64,000 bases of DNA from NCBI RefSeq assembly GCF_013170805.1, contig NZ_CP051293.1, positions 1,603,501-1,667,500 of the forward strand, read 5' to 3'. The notes under the pieces were generated by a model. The model worked only from the letters and a program-made list of their open reading frames with translations. It was not told the DNA's origin and did no database searches. Each line of letters opens with the position of its first letter. Position 1 is the stretch's first letter. The translations under genes and the position numbers were made by a program. This document shows positions 28,073-37,421 of the stretch, one piece after another. The stretch is from Mesorhizobium sp. NZP2077. Its GTDB lineage: Bacteria > Pseudomonadota > Alphaproteobacteria > Rhizobiales > Rhizobiaceae.

Positions 28073-29353
28073 CTAGCGCCGTCTCAGCAGGCTCTTCATG
28101 CGGTTGCGCAGCAGCCGGGCCATGTTGCGCGTCTCGCGATAGAGGTGTAGCTGCGAGGCGGCCTGGCGCGCGAGGCGGTCGGCGTCCGGCGTCAGCCCGA
28201 TCACCAGCGTGCCGATCGGCCGGCGCTCGGTCCACAGCCTGCTCATCACCGGATGGTCCGGCACCGCGCAGGAATCGGTCATCATGATGTTGGGGTCGTC
28301 GAGATGCTGCCGGGTGACCTCGATCATCAGCAGCGTGCCGGGCGAATAGGCTGCCAGCGTCTCGTCATAGGCCGTCTTCCAGGTGTAGGCGACGCCGGCT
28401 TCGACGAAGACGATCAGGCAGGCGATGGTGCGGCCATCGAGCGTCAGCGAATGGATGCGGCACATGTCCTGCTCGGCGAGCCGGTGCACGGCCTCACGGG
28501 CGAAGGCGGCGCGGAAGCGGTCGATCGCCATGGCGGTGCGCTCGCGGCCCTTCCAGCCGGACGCTTCCAGCGTCAGGAAGCTTTCGATGGCGTGGCGGAT
28601 ATCGTCGGGGCCGCGCGCCACCACATGCTCCAACCTCCCGAGGTCGGCAAGGCGCCGCTTCAGGCGGCGGAACTCGCGATAGTGGTGCGCGCGCAGCGAA
28701 GCCTTCAGATAGTCGTCGCCGTCGAGCTCGCTCTCCAGCACGGGTCGCGGGGTCTGGCCGGTGGTGACCAGCGTCAGCCCACGCGTCTCGGCCACGGTGC
28801 CAAGCAGGCTCGCCACCGGGCCGTCGAGCCTCATGTCGGGCAGGACGAGGACTTTCGGCATCTTGAGGTGCGGGCGCGACAGCATCGAGAAGAAATCCTC
28901 GACGACGCCGATCGGATCGTCGCGGTCGATCAGCGGCGTGCCGAGCGGCCCGAACGGGCTCGACCAGGTGCGCATCACCGGAACGCCGAGCGGCACCACG
29001 GGCCGTTCCACCGAGAGCGGCACCAGCAGGCGCAGCCGGTTGCGATATTCGTCGCCGTCGCGGATCACCGCCAGCCGGACTTCGCGATCCTCCAGCCGGG
29101 GCATGGCGGGCGCCAGGAAGCGCGGGTTGAAGAAGACGTTCGGCTCGATCGTGCGGGCGCAGAGATAGTCCAGTTCCTCGACCAGGTCGAAGCCGGCCGA
29201 TGCCGGATAGATGGCAAGCTTGCGCTCGGGCCGGTTGTTGGCGAGGATTTCGATATGGGCGGGGTCCGCGTCGCGCGACAGGCCGGCAAGGCCCGACACC
29301 ATGGCGCCGGCGGTGCCGCCGCTGGTTTCCTCGAGCAACGGGATGGCGGCCAT
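28073..29353 (-). CDS. GNAT-family acyltransferase, CelD/BioF2-like
   Basis: A 426-residue protein of the acyltransferase group often found in polysaccharide loci. The C-terminal GNAT region contains FRRLKRRLADLGRLEHVVA, FLTLEASGWKGRERTAM and TWKTAYDETLAAYSPGTLLMIEV, matching the BioF2/CelD-type acetyltransferase domain. Substrate is unknown; N-acylation of a cell-surface sugar is a reasonable guess. The ATG at 29353 overlaps the stop of the flippase gene (TGATG), indicating coupled translation. Confidence 0.85.
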   Translation of the reverse strand: MAAIPLLEETSGGTAGAMVSGLAGLSRDADPAHIEILANNRPERKLAIYPASAGFDLVEELDYLCARTIEPNVFFNPRFLAPAMPRLEDREVRLAVIRDGDEYRNRLRLLVPLSVERPVVPLGVPVMRTWSSPFGPLGTPLIDRDDPIGVVEDFFSMLSRPHLKMPKVLVLPDMRLDGPVASLLGTVAETRGLTLVTTGQTPRPVLESELDGDDYLKASLRAHHYREFRRLKRRLADLGRLEHVVARGPDDIRHAIESFLTLEASGWKGRERTAMAIDRFRAAFAREAVHRLAEQDMCRIHSLTLDGRTIACLIVFVEAGVAYTWKTAYDETLAAYSPGTLLMIEVTRQHLDDPNIMMTDSCAVPDHPVMSRLWTERRPIGTLVIGLTPDADRLARQAASQLHLYRETRNMARLLRNRMKSLLRRR

Positions 29354-30753
29354 CAGGCGGCTCCTTTGGCAGGCACGAAGATCGCCATGACGATGCCGAG
29401 CTTGCGCCACACCGTGAAGGACAGCGCGCTGGCCTCGAAGATCATGGCAAAGGCGGTGGCCATGGCCGCGCCCCACAGGCCGAAATGCGGGATCAGCACC
29501 ACGTTGAGGCCGATGTTGAAGGCCAGCGTCATGGCATAGACGGCGGCGCAGATGTTCTGGTTGCCGCTCATGGTGAGCAGGCTTTCGCAAGGGCCGACGG
29601 CGGCGCGCGCCACGACGCCGAAGACGAGCAGGAACAGAAGCGGATAGCCCGAGGTGAATTCGGGGCCGAACAGCACCAGCATGGGTTCGCCGAGCGCCAG
29701 CACCAGCAGCGCCATGACGAGTGACGGCCAGAAGGTCCACGACACCGTTTCGCGGGCAAAGGCGGCAAGCCTTTCGGGATCGCCATGGGTGAACTGCGCG
29801 TAGCGCTGGGCAACGCCGGCCTTGACGGCGAAATAAACGAAATGCACCAGCGCCAGCGTCTTGACCGTGGCGAAATAGACGGCGACGTCATTGGGATTCA
29901 TATAGGCGCCGACCATAAGCACGTCGGCATTGGTGAGCAGGAAGAAGAAGCTTTCGACCAGGAAGATCGGCAGCGAGACGATGAACCATTGCGCGAAATG
30001 CACCTTCATCGGCCCGGCCGGGATCAGCCTTTCCATGCGGTGCGTAACGCCGATCAGCTGCGCAAGCGTGGTGACATAGGTGGCGGCGATCGATGCGAAG
30101 ATCGCCGTCCTGGCATCGGCGGCGTAGCCGGCGTAGAGCATCAGCGCCATGAACAGCAGGATCAGCACCGGCCGTATCAGATAGGTCGGCGACAGGGCGA
30201 AAAGCGCCCAGCTGTTCGCCCTGGCCTGGCCTTGCAACAGATCCGACACCGCGATCATCGGCAGGCAGATGACGCCGAGGATGAACGGTATCACGTAATA
30301 ATTTTCGAGCCAGGGTGCCGCCAGCCAGACGCCGAGGGCGCCGAGGGCGGCGATGATGGTGGAGGCGATCAGCACGAACAGGCGGCTGGCCACGACGATG
30401 CCGCGCAGTTCGTCCATCATGCCGCGCTCGCGGTATTCGGGGATGAAGCGGATGACCGAGGTGTGGAAGCCGAGGCAAGCGAGGTTGCCGACGATGACCA
30501 TCGTCACCCAGACAAGCACGAAGATGCCGTATTCGAACGAGCCCATCCAACGTGCCATCAGCACCTGGCTGATGAAGGCGATGACGGCGCTGACGATGCG
30601 GATGGAGAAGGCGATGACCGACATGCGGCCGGCCTCGCCGCGTTCATCGGCGGTGAACAGCACGGCGTCGATGCGGCCAAGCAACGGCTCGATGCGCAGC
30701 GCCAAACGCTGCGGCAAGAACCGCCCGGCAGTCGTGGCCGCGGAAAAGCGCAC
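29353..30753 (-). CDS. Polysaccharide flippase (MVF/Wzx-like)
   Basis: A 466-residue polytopic protein with about 12-14 helices of the oligosaccharidyl-lipid flippase group (RMSVIAFSIRIVSAVIAFISQ at the first helix; MARWMGSFEYGIFVLVW). Such proteins move undecaprenyl-linked sugar units across the inner membrane for exopolysaccharide or LPS. A GTG at 30753 is preceded by GGAGAGA. It forms a two-gene unit with the downstream GNAT gene. No glycosyltransferases or polymerase lie nearby, so the rest of the pathway is elsewhere. Confidence 0.87.
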   Translation of the reverse strand: MRFSAATTAGRFLPQRLALRIEPLLGRIDAVLFTADERGEAGRMSVIAFSIRIVSAVIAFISQVLMARWMGSFEYGIFVLVWVTMVIVGNLACLGFHTSVIRFIPEYRERGMMDELRGIVVASRLFVLIASTIIAALGALGVWLAAPWLENYYVIPFILGVICLPMIAVSDLLQGQARANSWALFALSPTYLIRPVLILLFMALMLYAGYAADARTAIFASIAATYVTTLAQLIGVTHRMERLIPAGPMKVHFAQWFIVSLPIFLVESFFFLLTNADVLMVGAYMNPNDVAVYFATVKTLALVHFVYFAVKAGVAQRYAQFTHGDPERLAAFARETVSWTFWPSLVMALLVLALGEPMLVLFGPEFTSGYPLLFLLVFGVVARAAVGPCESLLTMSGNQNICAAVYAMTLAFNIGLNVVLIPHFGLWGAAMATAFAMIFEASALSFTVWRKLGIVMAIFVPAKGAA

Positions 30754-30822
30754 CCCGATCTCTCTCCGTTTTCCGCCTCTTTTTCAGCCTTTGGTGTAGC
30801 GGAGACACATTAAGAAACGGTT

Positions 30823-30886
30823 GGGTGAGGAGCGGTCCGCGTAGCGGACGAAAAGCCAACGATTTGGCATTTCGAGCGACGAACGG
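30823..30886 (+). repeat. Inverted repeat arm, left
   Basis: Starts GGGTGAGG and includes GGTCCGCGTAGCGGACG and AAAAGCCA; pairs with the inverted copy at 31246-31309. Confidence 0.75.
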
Positions 30887-31245
30887 TGAAGACCCGGTCC
30901 GCCTTCGGGCGGATCAAAACGTCCAGTGGACCTTTTGAAGGGACTGAACGCCCGAAGGGCATAGCGGAGGGTCGGCAGGCCGCTGGCGCTCGGCGAGCGT
31001 ATTTTGGTGTTCCGGTGGCATGACGAATGGCGAGAGAACGCCGGGTGCGGGTCAACCAGCTGTCATTCCACGTGCTGTTTCGATGCAAGCGTTGGAAAGG
31101 CTCGGTCGGCGCAGCGTCGTGCGCGACTTTTGCGGTACGATGACCGTTGATGAGGTGACATTCGCCAGATTCTAGCGGCCAATCGCGGACCTCAGCGCCG
31201 CCCTCATCCGCCCTTCGGGCACCCAGCCCTTTGCCATCGCTCCGC

Positions 31246-31309
31246 GCGTCCGTTGTTCGAAAAGCCAAGCAATTGGCTTTTCGTCCGCTGCGCGGACCAC
31301 GCCTCACCC
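31246..31309 (-). repeat. Inverted repeat arm, right
   Basis: On the minus strand it reads GGGTGAGG, then GGTCCGCGCAGCGGACG and AAAAGCCAA, in the same order as the left arm at 30823-30886. It is followed on the plus strand by the RIME-like hairpin CCCCGT/ACGGGG. Confidence 0.75.
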
Positions 31310-31339
31310 CCGTGAACGGGGAGAAGGAAGAGGGCGCCC

Positions 31340-34072
31340 TTACGCAAACGCCCCATGACAATGCTTGTACTTCTTGCCGGAGCCGCAGGGGCAGGCTTCG
31401 TTGCGGCCGATCTTGCCCCAGGTGGCCTGGTTGTTTGGGTCGCGGTCTTCGGGGGCGACGATGGTGTTCGATTCCTGGCGGACCAGGAGGGCTGTTTCGC
31501 CACCTTCGAAATCATTCTCGCCGGTGGTGCCGTCAATATGCGTGCCGAACATGTCGGGAGCTTCGGGAGGCGGGGCTTCGGCGGCCTGGCGGACGAGTTC
31601 GACGCGCATCAGCTGCGCAGTGACGGCCTGGCGCAGATTGCCCAGCATCGCCTGGAACAGCTCGAACGCCTCGCTCTTGTACTCCTGCAGCGGATCGCGC
31701 TGGGCGTAGCCGCGGAAGCCGACGACCGAACGCAGATGGTCGAGATTGACGATGTGCTCGCGCCACAGATGGTCGAGTGACTGCAGCACCACCGAGCGCT
31801 CGACATAGGTCATCACTTCGGGGCCGAAGCGCTCGGAGCGCTCCTTGGCGGCGACGTCGGCGGCCTGGGTGATGCGCTCGCGGATGTCGTCCTCGGCAAT
31901 GCCCTCTTCCTTGGCCCAGTCCTCGATCGGCAGGTCGAGATTGAGGAATTCGGCAACCTCGGCCTTCAGGCCGGCGACATCCCACTGTTCGGCATAGGCG
32001 TTCTCGGGAATGGCCTTGGCGACGATCTCGTCGATGACGCCTTCGCGCATCTCCGCAATGGTTTCCGACAGGCCTTCGCCGTCCATCAGTTCGATGCGCT
32101 GCTCGAACACCACCTTGCGCTGGTCGTTGGAGACATCGTCATACTTCAGCAGGTTCTTGCGGATGTCGAAGTTGCGCGCCTCGACCTTCTTCTGCGCCTT
32201 TTCCAGCGCCTTGTTGATCCAGGGATGGATGATTGCCTCGTCTTCCTTGAGGCCGAGCTTCTGCAGCATGCCGTCCATGCGCTCGGAGCCGAAGATGCGC
32301 ATCAAATCGTCCTGCAGCGACAGGAAGAATTTCGAGCGGCCGGGGTCACCCTGGCGGCCGGAGCGGCCGCGCAGCTGGTTGTCGATGCGGCGCGATTCAT
32401 GGCGCTCGGTGGCCAGCACGTAGAGGCCGCCGGCACCCAGCGCCTTTTCCTTCAGGCGCTCGACGTCGGCGTGGATTTCCTTCTCGCGCGCCTCACGCTC
32501 GGGACCGGCGGGCATGTCGCCCAGTTCATCCTCGATGCGCATCTCGGCATTGCCGCCGAGCTTGATGTCGGTGCCGCGGCCGGCCATGTTGGTGGCGATG
32601 GTGATGGCGCCGGGCTTGCCGGCCTGGGCGACGATCGCCGCCTCGCGCTCGTGGTGGCGGGCGTTCAGCACCTCGAAATCCTTGAAACCTTCCTTGCGCA
32701 GGCGCTCGGCCAACTGCTCGGACTTCTCGATCGAGGTCGTGCCGACCAGCGTCGGCTGGCCCTTGGCGCTGGCCTCGCGGATTTCCTTGACGATCGCCTT
32801 ATATTTCTCCTCGACCGTCCGGTAGACCTCGTCGTCTTCATCCTTGCGGATGACCGGGAGGTTGGTCGGGATCTCGGTGACTTCGAGACCGTAGATGTTG
32901 CCGAACTCCTCGGCCTCGGTCAGCGCCGTACCGGTCATGCCGGACAGCTTCTTGTAGAGGCGGAAGTAGTTCTGGAAGGTGACGGAAGCGAGCGTCTGGT
33001 TCTCCGGCTGGATCGCCACGTGCTCCTTGGCTTCCAGTGCCTGGTGCAGGCCTTCCGAATAGCGGCGGCCGGGCATCATGCGGCCGGTGAACTCGTCGAT
33101 GATGACGATCTCGCCGTTGCGAACGATATAGTCCTTGTCCTTCTGGAACAGCCGGTGCGCTTTCAGGGCGTTGTTGACGTGATGGACGATGGCGACGTTC
33201 TCGACGTCGTAGAGCGACTCGCCCTTCAACAGGTCTGCGTCGCGCAGCAGGTTCTCCAGCTTCTCGGTGCCTTCCTCGGTGAAGATCGAGGTCTTCTGCT
33301 TCTCGTCGATCTCATAATCCTGCGGCTGCAGCTGGATGATGAAGGTGTCGATGGTGTTGTACATTTCCGAACGGTCCTCGAGCGGACCGGAAATGATCAG
33401 CGGCGTGCGCGCCTCGTCGACCAGGATGGAATCGACTTCGTCGACGATCGCGTAGTTATGGCCGCGCTGCACCATCTGGGCGCGCTCATACTTCATGTTG
33501 TCGCGCAGATAGTCGAAGCCGAGCTCGTTGTTGGTGGCGTAGGTGACGTCGGCGGCGTATGCGGTGCTGCGTTCCTCATCGGACAGGCCGTGGACGATGA
33601 CGCCGACCGAGAGGCCGAGGAATTTGTAGACACGGCCCATCCATTCGGAGTCGCGCGTGGCGAGATAGTCGTTGACGGTGACGACGTGGACGCCCTTGCC
33701 GGCCAGTGCGTTGAGGTAGACCGGCAGCGTCGCGACCAGGGTCTTGCCCTCGCCGGTGCGCATCTCGGCGATGCCGCCATTGTGCAGCACCATGCCGCCG
33801 ATCAGCTGGACGTCGAAGGGGCGCATGCCGAGCACGCGTCGAGCCGCCTCACGGGCGGTGGCGAAGGCCGGGATCAGCAGGTCGTCAAGGCTGGCGCCGT
33901 TGGCGATATCCTGCCGGAATTTTGCCGTACGCCCCGCGAGTTCGGCGTCGGAAAGCGCCCGCATCTCGTTTTCCATGGCGTTGATCGCCTCGACACGGGG
34001 CCGGGTCGATTTGACCCGACGGTCATTGGAGGAACCGAAAACCTTACGGGCGAGACCGCCGAGACTGACCAT
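31340..34072 (-). CDS. secA: Preprotein translocase ATPase SecA
   Basis: A 910-residue motor that drives unfolded proteins through SecYEG. Walker A is in [11 protein letters not shown] (about residue 104), the DEAD-like motif in [16 protein letters not shown], and the helicase-type motif in [13 protein letters not shown] and [11 protein letters not shown]. The C-terminus ends in the zinc-binding SecB/ribosome contact motif [17 protein letters not shown]. Full length for the family. Divergent from the parvulin gene, a conserved rhizobial arrangement. Confidence 0.98.
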   Translation of the reverse strand: MVSLGGLARKVFGSSNDRRVKSTRPRVEAINAMENEMRALSDAELAGRTAKFRQDIANGASLDDLLIPAFATAREAARRVLGMRPFDVQLIGGMVLHNGGIAEMRTGEGKTLVATLPVYLNALAGKGVHVVTVNDYLATRDSEWMGRVYKFLGLSVGVIVHGLSDEERSTAYAADVTYATNNELGFDYLRDNMKYERAQMVQRGHNYAIVDEVDSILVDEARTPLIISGPLEDRSEMYNTIDTFIIQLQPQDYEIDEKQKTSIFTEEGTEKLENLLRDADLLKGESLYDVENVAIVHHVNNALKAHRLFQKDKDYIVRNGEIVIIDEFTGRMMPGRRYSEGLHQALEAKEHVAIQPENQTLASVTFQNYFRLYKKLSGMTGTALTEAEEFGNIYGLEVTEIPTNLPVIRKDEDDEVYRTVEEKYKAIVKEIREASAKGQPTLVGTTSIEKSEQLAERLRKEGFKDFEVLNARHHEREAAIVAQAGKPGAITIATNMAGRGTDIKLGGNAEMRIEDELGDMPAGPEREAREKEIHADVERLKEKALGAGGLYVLATERHESRRIDNQLRGRSGRQGDPGRSKFFLSLQDDLMRIFGSERMDGMLQKLGLKEDEAIIHPWINKALEKAQKKVEARNFDIRKNLLKYDDVSNDQRKVVFEQRIELMDGEGLSETIAEMREGVIDEIVAKAIPENAYAEQWDVAGLKAEVAEFLNLDLPIEDWAKEEGIAEDDIRERITQAADVAAKERSERFGPEVMTYVERSVVLQSLDHLWREHIVNLDHLRSVVGFRGYAQRDPLQEYKSEAFELFQAMLGNLRQAVTAQLMRVELVRQAAEAPPPEAPDMFGTHIDGTTGENDFEGGETALLVRQESNTIVAPEDRDPNNQATWGKIGRNEACPCGSGKKYKHCHGAFA

Positions 34073-34334
34073 ACAATGGTCCTTTCGATAGAATTCTCAA
34101 TCTTAAGATGAGCGCCGGCCGGCCCCATCACATCCGCGTGAACGCACCGCCTGAATACGGGCAAACACAAAAAGCGCCCGGAAAACGGTTCTGGACGCAA
34201 AGTCGTTGGACAGATAAGAGGGGGCTCAACTGATGTCAACGCCGCGCTGGCCCTGCCGGTCGCGCCAAATTCCGCCACAATCTGGCTGATCTGGAAGCCA
34301 CCCCTCCTTACAATCATTCCCCGGAGTCATTTTC

Positions 34335-35258
34335 ATGTCCTTGTTGTTTCGCCGTGCGTCGCTCGCCAGCCTTGGCCTGGCCTTCGGCCTGTCGGCTCTT
34401 TGCCTGTCGCCTGTCATGGCGCAGGAGACCGCTCCCGCTGCTCCGGCCGATGCCGCCGCGGCACCGGCGGCTGCACCCGTCGATCCGAACGCCGTGGTCG
34501 CCACGGTCAACGGCCAGCCCTTGACTGAAGCCGATCTGGTGCTTGCCGAAGGCGAGCTGTCGCAGCAATTCGCGCAGCTGCCGCCCGAACAGCGCCGTGC
34601 CGCGGCCCTTTCGGCGGCCATCGAAATCCGCGTCATGGCCGCCAAGGCCGTCACCGACGGTCTCGACAAGGATCCCGACTTCCAGCGCCGCATGGCCTTC
34701 CTGCAGCAGCGCGCGCTGCATGGCGAGATGGTCGAGAAGGGCGTCGTCGACAAGGTCACCGACGCCGAAATCCGCGCCCGCTACGACCAGGAAATCGCCA
34801 ACACGCCGCCGGTCAACGAGGTGCATGCCCGTCACATCCTCGTGAAGACGAAGGAAGAGGCCGAGGCCATCATCAAGCAACTCGACGGCGGTGCCGATTT
34901 CCAGAAGCTCGCCAACGAGCACACCAGCGATCCCTCGGGCAAGTCCAACGGCGGCGACCTCGGCTGGTTCGGACCTGGCCAGATGGTGCCGGAGTTCGAC
35001 AAGGCCGCCTTCGCGCTCGAGGTCGGCAAATACACCGAGCAGCCGGTGCAGTCGCAGTTCGGCTGGCACGTCATCAAGCTCGAGGACAAGCGCGCCAAGC
35101 AGCCGCCGGCCTTCGCCGACGTCAAGGACCAGGCCAAGCAGGCGGTCATCCGCGACAAGTATTTCGCGCTGGTCAAGTCGCTGCGCGCCGGCGCCAAGGT
35201 CGAGATCCCGGACGCCAAGCTGAAGCAGGCCGTCGATACGATGGAAGCCGGCAAGTAA
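34335..35258 (+). CDS. Periplasmic parvulin-type peptidyl-prolyl isomerase
   Basis: A 307-residue exported protein. The signal peptide ends near LSPVMAQ, followed by an Ala/Pro-rich linker, a helical chaperone region (about 45-140) and a PpiC rotamase domain (about 150-250) with VHARHILVKTKEEAEAI, SNGGDLGWFGPGQMVPEFD and SQFGWHVIKLED. It likely assists folding of secreted or outer-membrane proteins like SurA/PrsA. A strong terminator follows. Confidence 0.93.
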   Translation: MSLLFRRASLASLGLAFGLSALCLSPVMAQETAPAAPADAAAAPAAAPVDPNAVVATVNGQPLTEADLVLAEGELSQQFAQLPPEQRRAAALSAAIEIRVMAAKAVTDGLDKDPDFQRRMAFLQQRALHGEMVEKGVVDKVTDAEIRARYDQEIANTPPVNEVHARHILVKTKEEAEAIIKQLDGGADFQKLANEHTSDPSGKSNGGDLGWFGPGQMVPEFDKAAFALEVGKYTEQPVQSQFGWHVIKLEDKRAKQPPAFADVKDQAKQAVIRDKYFALVKSLRAGAKVEIPDAKLKQAVDTMEAGK

Positions 35259-35278
35259 GTCTGAACGACCGTTTCAAA

Positions 35279-35312
35279 GGGCGCGGCAGCCAAGCGCTGC
35301 CGCGCCCTTTTT
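35279..35312 (+). terminator. Rho-independent terminator of the parvulin gene
   Basis: GGGCGCGGCAGC (35279-35290) pairs perfectly with GCTGCCGCGCCC (35296-35307) over a five-base loop, followed by TTTTT. Confidence 0.93.
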
Positions 35313-35323
35313 GTTGGCCGCCG

Positions 35324-35923
35324 CTATCTGCCTGATGCCGCTATGCCATGCAGGAGATAGCGAACCATCTTGCGTATCGTCGCCTCGGGCTCGTCGAGCC
35401 GGTTGATCAGGAGATGCCGCCAGGCATAGGAAGCGACGAGGTCGGCGACCACACCCGGGTCGACATCCCCAGGGATTTCGCTCCTTACCTTGGCGCGCTC
35501 GATGATCTGGCCGGTGTGGCTGCGGCGCCCTCCGGCATAGCCGGCAAGGGCGGAGGCAGCGGTTTCATCCGACTGCGCCTCGGCGATCAGCGACCTGAAC
35601 ACGCTGCCCGACGATGTCTCGCGCCAGTGCGTGAACAGATTGACCAGGAAGCCGACGAGATCCTCCTCCAGGCTTCCGGTATCGGGAATGTCGACGCGCT
35701 TCTGGCGCTGATAGACTTCGAGCAGCAGTGCCGCCTTGCTCGGCCACCAGCGATAGATGGTTGGCTTGCCGGCGCGCGCGCGCCGCGCCACCGCCTCGAT
35801 CGAGAAACCGGCATAGCCAGCCTCGACCAGCACAGCTTCGGCAGCCTCCAAAATCGCTTCGGCGCTGTCGGGATTGCGCCTGGCGCCAATCGATTTGCGT
35901 GCCGGATCGGCGATTTCCGCCAT
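35324..35923 (-). CDS. TetR-family transcriptional regulator
   Basis: A 199-residue regulator. The N-terminal helix-turn-helix is clear (ILEAAEAVLVEAGYAGFSIEAVARRARAGKPTIYRWW, about residues 22-58, split by residue type into the usual three helices); the C-terminal domain resembles the TetR_C_11-type ligand domain. The ATG at 35923 gives better spacing to GAGG than the in-frame ATG at 35929. It is transcribed away from the caspase-like gene's 3' end; the target gene is not evident. Confidence 0.88.
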   Translation of the reverse strand: MAEIADPARKSIGARRNPDSAEAILEAAEAVLVEAGYAGFSIEAVARRARAGKPTIYRWWPSKAALLLEVYQRQKRVDIPDTGSLEEDLVGFLVNLFTHWRETSSGSVFRSLIAEAQSDETAASALAGYAGGRRSHTGQIIERAKVRSEIPGDVDPGVVADLVASYAWRHLLINRLDEPEATIRKMVRYLLHGIAASGR

Positions 35924-36024
35924 TGCCATCGTCCTCGCCAAACACTTCGTCGGCAATATAGGTGAGGTCGAGGTGGAACGAAACGGGGCGTTTCCGGCGG
36001 TTCAAGGAAACCGTCAGATCGCAA

Positions 36025-37266
36025 TCATTGCATCGCTTGCGATGTCTCGGACTCGATGCGCCATCCGTCTTCGGCCTTGACCAGCCCAAGCGTGACGCGA
36101 GCCTTGCCGGTCAGGCGTGGCGCCGACTTGTCCTTCGGCACATAGTCGTAGCGCATCGCAAAGGCGGCCTCACTGCGGTTCTCGCCATGCGGCGTGATCT
36201 CCAGGCTGCCGGGTTCAAGCCCAAGCGACCACGAGGCCCATTGCGCGAACCAGTCGATCTTCACCTTGACGATGGCATCGGCGTCGTAGCGTGTGCCGAA
36301 AATGGTCGCCGACGAGCCGTAGATCCGCTTGACCGTCTCGCTCATCGTCCTGGCGTCCGGCGCCAGATAATCCCGGCGCAGGAATTTCTCGATCGAAGTC
36401 TTGTCGTCGCCGACGGAGCGTTCCAGTGCCGCCACCTGCGAGGCCGGCGCGGGCTCAGCCGCCGGCTTGGGCTCCGGGGCAGGCCCGTCACCCGGGACGA
36501 ATTCGAAGCGTTCGAGCAGTGAGCCCTGTTCCCAGGGGCGCTGGCCTTCGCGGGTTTGCGAAACCACGTCGCGGCGCACCGCGATCATCATGTCGTTGAT
36601 GCTCTGGCCGGGCTCGGCGATGTGCTGCAAAAGGGCTGACGCAAAGGGCGAGTTGCGCCCGGTGCCGTCCATGGCGACCGCACCCGGCGCCGTCGAAAAG
36701 GCGATGAACGAGCCGCGCGTCGAATCGAACTGCGCCAGTCCCGCCAACGCCGTCGCCGAGCGGGTGGTGGCGGTGCGGCTCAGACTGCGGGCAAACGGGT
36801 TGTTGCGGCAGGCGTCGAGAAACACCAGGCTGACCTTGGTCTGCTGTTCCATGATGTCGAGGATTTCGTCGATCGGCACGGCCTCGAGCTGCAGCTTCAC
36901 CGGCATGTCGAGCCTGGCGTCGACCGGCACGATGTAGTTGCGCCCGTCGACCTGAAGGCCGTGGCCGGCATAGTAGAAAAGCCCGACGCCAGCACCTTCC
37001 AGCGCATCGGAGAACTCGCCGATGCTGCGCTCGAGTTCACGCTTGCCGAGATCGTTGCCTTCGATGACTTCGAAGCCGATGGAGCGCAGCTTGTCGGCGA
37101 TGTCGAGGGCGTCGTTGACTGGATTGGCCAGCGTGCCGGCTTCGGCATAGGTGCCGTTGCCGATGACGAGCGCCACGCGCCGCGCCGGCTCAGCGTCGGC
37201 GCTCAGCAGCAACAGTCCCAGAAATGCCCAAGCGAGGATCGCAAGCCTGCCCATGGGCGCAATCAT
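36025..37266 (-). CDS. Secreted caspase-fold (peptidase C14) protein with NTF2-like C-terminal region
   Basis: A 413-residue protein. The signal peptide (LAILAWAFLGLLLLSADA) is followed by a caspase p20-like domain: RRVALVIGNGTY, the catalytic histidine in YYAGHGLQ (His102) and cysteine in LVFLDACRNNPF (Cys153). Both are intact. A Pro/Glu/Ala linker near 290-310 leads to a C-terminal region of about 110 residues that resembles an NTF2/SnoaL-like fold (ending KARVTLGLVKAEDGWRIES). Periplasmic location is inferred. Family cleavage is after basic residues in metacaspase/orthocaspase types, but specificity here is unknown. Start chosen at 37266; 37254 is an alternative. Confidence 0.85.
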   Translation of the reverse strand: MIAPMGRLAILAWAFLGLLLLSADAEPARRVALVIGNGTYAEAGTLANPVNDALDIADKLRSIGFEVIEGNDLGKRELERSIGEFSDALEGAGVGLFYYAGHGLQVDGRNYIVPVDARLDMPVKLQLEAVPIDEILDIMEQQTKVSLVFLDACRNNPFARSLSRTATTRSATALAGLAQFDSTRGSFIAFSTAPGAVAMDGTGRNSPFASALLQHIAEPGQSINDMMIAVRRDVVSQTREGQRPWEQGSLLERFEFVPGDGPAPEPKPAAEPAPASQVAALERSVGDDKTSIEKFLRRDYLAPDARTMSETVKRIYGSSATIFGTRYDADAIVKVKIDWFAQWASWSLGLEPGSLEITPHGENRSEAAFAMRYDYVPKDKSAPRLTGKARVTLGLVKAEDGWRIESETSQAMQ

Positions 37267-37421
37267 AGCGCCACAGGCCCCGGCGACGCCAACAGATTTG
37301 AAACGCAAGCTTAATCCGGCGTGGTTCACCGCCCCGGCAGGCGCGGCGAAAACGCCCTTGCGCCTGCGCGCCGTATCGGGCAAACCGGCCTTCCCTTGCG
37401 AATTTCCCGCCCGAGGTCCCC

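Larger units (their letters stand above)
30754..31339. repeat. Repeat-rich intergenic mosaic between the flippase gene and secA
   Basis: This 586-base gap has no credible gene. A 64-base arm at 30823-30886 reappears inverted at 31246-31309 with roughly 80 percent identity. Each arm contains smaller hairpins (GTCCGC/GCGGAC; AAAAGCCAA/TTGGCTTTT). Other hairpins include GGTCCGCCTTCGGGCGGATC near 30896 and CGCCCGAAGGGC near 30950. Near 31205-31331 there are pieces (CATCCGCCCTTCGGGCACC and CCCCGTGAACGGGGAGAAGG) like rhizobial RIME elements, apparently split by the second arm. Confidence 0.75.

Noticed and set aside
28073..29740. An N-terminal extension of the GNAT gene by about 130 residues.
   Set aside because: The extension overlaps the flippase in another frame and is low-complexity shadow; the ATG at 29353 in the TGATG overlap is the natural start.
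32225..34111. A 628-residue open frame on the plus strand opposite secA.
   Set aside because: It is antisense to a complete, conserved secA, has shadow composition and no recognisable domain. High GC makes such frames common.
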